Positions 4,598-9,252 of a stretch of 9,252 nt of DNA are shown one piece after another; the first letter of the stretch is position 1, and each line of letters starts with the position of its first letter. The DNA is from a bacterium. Lineage in GTDB: Bacteria; Pseudomonadota; Gammaproteobacteria; Burkholderiales; Burkholderiaceae_C. Where the stretch lies: the NCBI GenBank assembly GCA_030824095.1, contig JAVBYK010000487.1, positions 1 through 9,252 on the forward strand. Direction: 5' to 3'. Position numbers and translations under genes: made by a program. The notes beneath the pieces were generated by a model. It saw only the letters and a list, made by a program, of their open reading frames with translations, was not told the origin of the DNA and searched no databases.

Positions 4598-6688
4598 TCA
4601 GGTAGCGATCAGCAGCACGAGGCTGTGGGCGGACACGGCGTACTGTCCCTGGCTCTGTTGGGGGCTGGGGGGAACGCCGCTGTCATGGGCCGTGTCCAAC
4701 AGCGCCTGCCAGGTGCCGGGCGGCAGAGCGAAGGGCCGATCCTGCACGTGCGGGTTCACCAGCAGCAGCAAAGGTGATGTGGCGCGCCCGGGCTGGCCGA
4801 TCAGGCACGCCAGTGTGGCGTCTTGCGGGCTGTGCCAGGCTTCTCCGTGCAGCGCACCGCCGTCGCTGCGCAGCCAGCTCAGGTCCACCTTGCCGTGGGC
4901 GTCCGGCAGGCCGCTGTACCAGTGCTGGCCCAACGGGAGTGTCTGGCGGCGAATGGCCAGCACCCGGGCGGTGAAGGCCTGCAGCGACGGGTCGGCCTGC
5001 GCCCAGTCCAGCCAGGTGGTGGCGTTGTCCTGGCAGTAGGGGTTGTTGTTGCCGCGCTGGCTGTGGCCGAACTCGTCGCCGGCGCACAGCATGGGCGTGC
5101 CTTGGGCCAGCAGCGTGGTGGCGAGCAGCGCGCGCAGTAGCCGGGCACGCAGGGCGTTGATGGCGGGGTCTTCGGTCGGGCCTTCCGCGCCACAGTTGTG
5201 GCTGAGGTTGTGGCCGTGTCCGTCGGCGTTGGCCTCACCATTGGCTAGGTTGTGGCGTTCGTTGTAGCTGACCAGGTCGCGCAGCGTGAAGCCGTCGTGT
5301 GAGACGATGTAGTTGACCGACTCCGCCGGCGGACGCTGGCGCCGCTGGCCGTGCTGGTACAGGTCGGACGAGCCGCACAGGCGCAGCGCAAAGTCGCCAC
5401 GGGTGCGCGGCGGCTGGGCGCTACCCAGCCAATAGCCGCGCATGACATCACGGAAGCGGTCGTTCCACTCCATCCAGCCGCGCGGGAAGCCGCCAACCTG
5501 GTAGCCGCCGGGGCCTACGTCCCAAGGCTCGGCAATCATCTTCACGCGCGACAGGATGGGGTCCTGCGCGATCGCGGTGAAGAAGGCACCACCGCGCTCA
5601 AAGCCGTGGTCGCCGCGGCTCAGCACCGGGGCCAGGTCGAAGCGGAAGCCATCCACATGCATGGCGCTGACCCAGTAGCGCAGGCTGTCCATGACCATTT
5701 GCAGCACGCGCGGCTGGCGGATGTCCAGCGTGTTGCCACAGCCGCTGTAGTTCTCGTACAGCGCGTGGTTGTCGGCGCGCAAACGGTAGTAGCTGGCGTT
5801 GTCCAGGCCGCGAAAACTGAGGTGGGGGCCGGTCTCGTCGGATTCGGCCGTGTGGTTGAATACCACGTCCAGCAGCACTTCCATGCCCTGCGCGTGGATG
5901 GCGCGCACCATGGCGCGGAACTCGTCGCGTGGCGTGCTCCATTGCTGGCCCGAGGCCAATGCCGGATTGGCCGCAAAGAATGCCAGCGTGTTGTAGCCCC
6001 AGTAGTTGGACAGGCCACGTTGCACCAGACGTTCCTCGTCAATGGCGTAGTGCACCGGCAACAGGCTCAGCGTTGTCACGCCCAGGGTCTGGAGGTGCTG
6101 CAGCGAAGCCGGATGCGCCAGGCCGTCATAGGTGCCGCGCAGTGCTGGGGGCAACGCGGGATTGGTCTTGGAAAAGCCCTTGACGTGCATCTCATAGAGC
6201 ACGGTGTCGTGGATGGGGATGTGCGGCGGCCGATCATCTCCCCAGTCAAAGACGTCATGCACCACGCGGGCCTTGAGTGCGCTGGCGGTGTTGTCGCGCG
6301 CATCCATCTGTTGTGGGGTGTGCCGATCAAAGCCAAAGTGTTCATCACGCCAGGTGAACTGGCCGACCACATCGCGGGCGTAGGGGTCCAGCAGCAGCTT
6401 GTGTGGGTTGAAGCGGTGGCCCTGGTCTGGCTGCCACAGGCCGTAAGCCCGAAGGCCATAAACCAGGCCAGGGCCGGCGCCGGGCAGGTAGCCGTGCCAG
6501 ACATCGCTGGTGTGGGCCGGCAGGCGCAGGCGGGCCTGCTCATGCGTGCCGGTGGCATCAAACAGGCACAGCTCCATGGCCTGGGCGTGGGCCGAGAACA
6601 CGGCAAAGTTCACCCCTTGTCCGTCCCAGGTGGCACCCATGGGCCACGGATGACCGTGTTGCAGAGCGGGGGGGGTCAGGCTTTCCAT
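4598..6688 (-). CDS. glgX: Glycogen debranching enzyme GlgX (isoamylase type, GH13)
   Basis: This 696-residue cytoplasmic enzyme hydrolyses alpha-1,6 branch points of the limit dextrin left by glycogen phosphorylase, releasing short maltooligosaccharides. An N-terminal CBM48 domain spans about 12-110 (PMGATWDGQGVNFAVFSAHA). The GH13 barrel spans about 160-590 and a C-terminal beta domain covers the rest. Catalytic residues are visible: nucleophile D351 in DGFRFDLAP, acid/base E387 in MIAEPWDVG, and transition-state D465 in IVSHDGFTLRDLVSYNERHN. The first conserved GH13 region is DVVFNHT (274-280). The length fits the family. The ATG lies inside the end of glgB, giving a 13-base overlap with no clear Shine-Dalgarno, so translation probably depends on ribosomes finishing glgB. 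Codons 4-7 contain a run of eight C. It is the last gene of the visible operon. TreX-like isoamylases are similar, but the glg context supports GlgX. Confidence 0.96.
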   Translation of the reverse strand: MESLTPPALQHGHPWPMGATWDGQGVNFAVFSAHAQAMELCLFDATGTHEQARLRLPAHTSDVWHGYLPGAGPGLVYGLRAYGLWQPDQGHRFNPHKLLLDPYARDVVGQFTWRDEHFGFDRHTPQQMDARDNTASALKARVVHDVFDWGDDRPPHIPIHDTVLYEMHVKGFSKTNPALPPALRGTYDGLAHPASLQHLQTLGVTTLSLLPVHYAIDEERLVQRGLSNYWGYNTLAFFAANPALASGQQWSTPRDEFRAMVRAIHAQGMEVLLDVVFNHTAESDETGPHLSFRGLDNASYYRLRADNHALYENYSGCGNTLDIRQPRVLQMVMDSLRYWVSAMHVDGFRFDLAPVLSRGDHGFERGGAFFTAIAQDPILSRVKMIAEPWDVGPGGYQVGGFPRGWMEWNDRFRDVMRGYWLGSAQPPRTRGDFALRLCGSSDLYQHGQRRQRPPAESVNYIVSHDGFTLRDLVSYNERHNLANGEANADGHGHNLSHNCGAEGPTEDPAINALRARLLRALLATTLLAQGTPMLCAGDEFGHSQRGNNNPYCQDNATTWLDWAQADPSLQAFTARVLAIRRQTLPLGQHWYSGLPDAHGKVDLSWLRSDGGALHGEAWHSPQDATLACLIGQPGRATSPLLLLVNPHVQDRPFALPPGTWQALLDTAHDSGVPPSPQQSQGQYAVSAHSLVLLIAT

Positions 6689-8868
6689 TCGAACATGACC
6701 GTGGCAAGGGGGGGCAGCGTCAGTGTGATGGCATAGGGCTTACCGTGCCAGGACAGGCTTTCCGCCACCGCCACGCCATGCGGTGTGCCGGTGTTGCTGC
6801 CGCCGTAGTAGGCGGAATCGGTGTTCAGTCGCTCCCGGTAGGTGCCGGCCTGTGGCACGCCGACGCGATAGCCCAGCTGCACCGTCGGGGTGAAATTGCA
6901 GACCACAACGATCAGCGTGGTGGGGTCGACACCACGGCGGATGAAAGCCAGCACCGAGTGGGCCGCATCGCTGTGGTTTATCCATTCAAAGCCGTCACCC
7001 GAGCAGTCCCGTTGGTGCAGTGCCGGGCTGGAGCGGTACAAGTGATTCAGGTCGCGCACCAGGTGCTGGACGCCAGCGTGGGCGGGGTCGTCCAGCAGAT
7101 GCCAGTCCAGGCTCTGGTCGTGGTTCCATTCACGGTCCTGCGCAAATTCGCAGCCCATGAACAACAGCTTTTTGCCAGGGTGGCCGTACATGAAACCCAG
7201 GTAGGCACGCAGGTTGGCAAACTGCTGCCAGCGGTCGCCCGGCATCTTGCGCAGCAGCGAGCCCTTGCCATGCACCACCTCGTCATGGGAAATCGGCAGT
7301 ACAAAGTTCTCGTTGAACGCATAGACCAGGCCAAAACTCATCTCGTTCTGGTGGTGCTTGCGGTGCACCGGGTTGCGCTCCATGTATTGCAGCGTGTCGT
7401 GCATCCAGCCCAGGTTCCACTTGTAGTGAAAGCCCAGGCCACCGGAATAGGTGGGGCGCGACACGGCCGGGAAGGCGGTGGATTCTTCGGCCAGCGTGAT
7501 GGCGCTGGGCCGCTCCTGTCCGATCACTTCGTTCATGCGTTTCAGGAATGCGATGCTCTCCAGGTTCTCGCGGCCACCGTGGGCGTTGGGAATCCACTCG
7601 CCGGGCTTGCGGCTGTAGTCGCGGTACAGCATGGATGCCACCGCATCCACCCGCAGGCCATCGATGCCAAAACGCTCCAGCCAATACAGGCCATTACCGA
7701 GCAGAAAGTTGCTGACCTCGGTGCGGCCCAGGTTGTAGATCAGGGTCTTCCAGTCGTTGTGGAAGCCCTCGCGCGGGTCGGAATATTCGTACAGATGGGT
7801 ACCATCAAAATTGCCGAGGCCATGGGGGTCGGTGGGGAAGTGCGCCGGCACCCAGTCCAGCAGCACGCCGATGTCGGCATCGTGGCAGCGCTGTACAAAG
7901 CGCACCAGGCCTGTGGCGTCGCCAAAGCGGGCCGTGGGTGCATACAGCCCCACCGGCTGGTAGCCCCAGGAGCCGTCGAACGGGTGTTCGCTGATGGGCA
8001 GCAGCTCCAGATGGGTGAAGCCCATCTCCTGCGCGTAGGGCACCAGCAAATTGGCCAGTTCGTCCCAGGTCGGCCAGCGTGATGCACCGGTGGCGGCATC
8101 CACGATCCGACGCCAGGAGCCCAGATGCACTTCGTAGATGCTCAAGGGCGCGTCCAGCGCGTTGGCGCTGCGGCGTAGCTCAGACGGTGGTTGGACCGGC
8201 GGCATCGGTGCCACGATGCTGGCCGTTCCGGGGCGCAATTCGGCCTGGCGCGCGTAGGGGTCGGAACGCGTTGGCAGCACCTCGCCGTTGCTGGCGAGGA
8301 TTTCAAACTTATATAAGGCGCCCACTGCCACGCCGGGCAGAAAGATCTCCCACACGCCGCACTCGCGGCGCAGGCGCATGGGGTGGCGGCGTCCATCCCA
8401 GAAGTTGAAATCGCCGACCACGCTAACCCTTGCGGCATTGGGTGCCCAGACCGCAAAGCTGGTACCGGCCACGCCGTCCATGGAGCGTGGATGGGCGCCC
8501 AGGATCTCGTAGGGGCGCAGGTGCGTGCCTTCGCCAAGCAGCCATATGTCCATGTCGCCCAGCACGGGGCCAAAACGGTAGGGGTCTTCCACGGTGGATG
8601 CCTGGCCATCGGACCATTGCACCTGCAGGAAGTAAGAGGCGTCGGGCAGCACCGGCAGGTTGACTGTCAGGAAGCCGTTGGCGTCACACGCCGTTCGTTC
8701 GCTCAGGGGCTGTTGGCGCAGACGGTCCAGAATCTGAACGGATTGGGCGCCGGGCAGGAAGGTACGGATGGTTACACTGCCGTCGGGCTGCGGATGGGGT
8801 CCCAGTAAGGCAAAGGGGTTCCCGTGGCTGCCGTTACAGATTTGTTGGATGTCGGCAGATTGGAGCAT
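6676..8868 (-). CDS. glgB: 1,4-alpha-glucan branching enzyme GlgB (GH13)
   Basis: This 730-residue enzyme cuts alpha-1,4 chains and rejoins them as alpha-1,6 branches on glycogen. The length matches E. coli GlgB, so both N-terminal modules appear present: an N1 domain at about 1-110 (GNPFALLGPHP) and a CBM48 domain at about 115-215 (TSFAVWAPNAARVSVVGDFNFWDG). The GH13 barrel follows (about 240-610) with SIYEVHLGSWRR, DWVPAHFPTD, nucleophile D408 in GIDGLRVDAV, acid/base E461 in LAEESTAFP and D529 in PISHDEVVHGKGSLL. A C-terminal beta domain runs to LATVMFEWKA. The ATG at 8868 gives the expected MLQSADIQQI start, with a weak purine-rich site (GAGAG) nine bases upstream. It lies 27 bases after glgP and overlaps glgX, so all three are probably one transcript. 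All catalytic residues are present. Confidence 0.97.
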   Translation of the reverse strand: MLQSADIQQICNGSHGNPFALLGPHPQPDGSVTIRTFLPGAQSVQILDRLRQQPLSERTACDANGFLTVNLPVLPDASYFLQVQWSDGQASTVEDPYRFGPVLGDMDIWLLGEGTHLRPYEILGAHPRSMDGVAGTSFAVWAPNAARVSVVGDFNFWDGRRHPMRLRRECGVWEIFLPGVAVGALYKFEILASNGEVLPTRSDPYARQAELRPGTASIVAPMPPVQPPSELRRSANALDAPLSIYEVHLGSWRRIVDAATGASRWPTWDELANLLVPYAQEMGFTHLELLPISEHPFDGSWGYQPVGLYAPTARFGDATGLVRFVQRCHDADIGVLLDWVPAHFPTDPHGLGNFDGTHLYEYSDPREGFHNDWKTLIYNLGRTEVSNFLLGNGLYWLERFGIDGLRVDAVASMLYRDYSRKPGEWIPNAHGGRENLESIAFLKRMNEVIGQERPSAITLAEESTAFPAVSRPTYSGGLGFHYKWNLGWMHDTLQYMERNPVHRKHHQNEMSFGLVYAFNENFVLPISHDEVVHGKGSLLRKMPGDRWQQFANLRAYLGFMYGHPGKKLLFMGCEFAQDREWNHDQSLDWHLLDDPAHAGVQHLVRDLNHLYRSSPALHQRDCSGDGFEWINHSDAAHSVLAFIRRGVDPTTLIVVVCNFTPTVQLGYRVGVPQAGTYRERLNTDSAYYGGSNTGTPHGVAVAESLSWHGKPYAITLTLPPLATVMFEWKA

Positions 8869-8877
8869 GCAATGGGT

Positions 8878-8882
8878 CTCTC
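8878..8882 (-). promoter_or_regulatory. Probable weak ribosome binding site of glgB
   Basis: In the 27-base glgP-glgB gap the minus strand carries GAGAG nine bases before the glgB ATG. It is only a partial match to the Shine-Dalgarno consensus, but it is the sole purine-rich run in the gap and supports the ATG at 8868. Confidence 0.4.
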
Positions 8883-8895
8883 AAAGTGGTGTGGG

Positions 8896-9252
8896 TCAAT
8901 CCGCTGCCGGTGCAACGTTCCAGATCTGGCTGGCGTATTCGCGGATGGTGCGATCCGATGAAAAGACGCCCATGCCCGCGACATTGGCGATGGCCTTGGC
9001 GCACCACTGGCGCGGCTGGCGGTACAGGTCATCGACGCGCAACTGGGTGGCCACGTAGGACTGGTAGTCGGCCAGCAGCAGGTAATGGTCGCCGCCCCAT
9101 GCCAGCGACTCGACCAGCGCACGGTAGCGGCCGGGTTCTTCGGGCGAGAAGCGGCCTTCTGCAATGGCGCTGAGCACATCCTTGAGCCCGGGCACGCTCT
9201 CAAAATAGCGCATGGGCTGGTAGCCGCTTTGCCGCAGGGCGCGCACCTCGGG
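8896..9252 (-). CDS. glgP: Glycogen/alpha-glucan phosphorylase GlgP, C-terminal end (start lies beyond the window)
   Basis: The frame is open at the window edge; 118 residues are visible, the extreme C-terminus of a protein that is normally about 800 residues or more. Matches to the glycogen phosphorylase C-terminus are clear: FSPEEPGRYRALVESL, GGDHYLLLADYQSYVATQ, and near the end GVFSSDRTIREYASQIWNV. The full enzyme uses pyridoxal phosphate and inorganic phosphate to release glucose-1-phosphate from the non-reducing ends of glycogen; its cofactor lysine and active site would lie outside the window. A GTG at 9246 is an internal valine codon and should not be taken as the start. The gene ends 27 bases before glgB and is the most upstream visible member of glgP-glgB-glgX; the operon promoter is beyond the window. 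Confidence 0.95.
   Translation of the reverse strand, partial: PEVRALRQSGYQPMRYFESVPGLKDVLSAIAEGRFSPEEPGRYRALVESLAWGGDHYLLLADYQSYVATQLRVDDLYRQPRQWCAKAIANVAGMGVFSSDRTIREYASQIWNVAPAAD

Noticed and set aside
5351..6736. A 461-codon open frame on the plus strand
   Set aside because: It lies antisense to glgX, which has all its catalytic motifs; the translation shows no recognisable domain. Long antisense frames are expected in GC-rich genes.
6745..8082. A 445-codon open frame on the plus strand
   Set aside because: It lies antisense to glgB, a complete and conserved enzyme gene, and its translation looks like reverse-strand composition rather than a protein family.
1..9252. Mobile element, CRISPR array, toxin-antitoxin or defence system
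   Set aside because: No transposase, integrase, spaced direct repeats, small paired toxin-like genes or nuclease/ATPase modules were seen. All space is filled by the six genes and short gaps described.

Overview
The window is a stretch of GC-rich bacterial chromosome, very probably from a betaproteobacterium of the Comamonadaceae (Rhodoferax, Polaromonas or Acidovorax-like). This placement rests on the codon and base composition, the gene types, and a short stem-loop intergenic repeat (around 2913-2985) that resembles elements I remember from that family. No database search was possible, so the genus is an inference. No rRNA, tRNA, CRISPR array, phage gene or insertion sequence was seen, and no gene-free stretch exceeds about 100 bases.

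Plus strand, 1-2912: the window opens inside the 3' half of a YgiQ-type radical SAM gene. After 32 bases comes a gene for a secreted protein of 573 residues. It has a signal peptide, a small N-terminal beta-rich module, a pectate-lyase-like right-handed beta-helix and a C-terminal Ca2+-binding-type DxDGDGMPD motif.

Minus strand, 4501 down to 2967: a two-gene operon encodes a TetR-family repressor of the LmrA/YxaF-like type and an alpha/beta hydrolase, joined by an ATGA stop/start overlap. Its control region is unusually easy to read. A near-consensus sigma-70 promoter (TTGACA, 17 bases, TAGAAT) has an inverted repeat, TAGACCG-AC-CGGTCTA, filling its spacer. The expected transcription start falls at or next to the repressor's ATG, which implies a leaderless or almost leaderless mRNA. 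This operon converges on the lyase gene, and the hydrolase reading frame ends inside the intergenic repeat.

Minus strand, 9252 down to 4598: a glycogen operon, glgP (3' end only) - glgB - glgX. There are 27 bases between glgP and glgB and a 13-base overlap between glgB and glgX. The branching enzyme makes alpha-1,6 branches. The phosphorylase shortens outer chains to glucose-1-phosphate, and the debranching enzyme removes the limit-dextrin stubs, so the operon covers the branching and breakdown side of glycogen turnover. The synthesis genes glgC and glgA are not in view. Two inverted repeats between glgX and the tetR promoter may separate the two transcription units.

Most of the window is ordinary. 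I see no convincing undescribed multi-gene system. The points most worth a second look are the tetR promoter/operator, the divergent pectate-lyase-like protein with its extra N-terminal module, and the repeat that supplies the end of the hydrolase gene.
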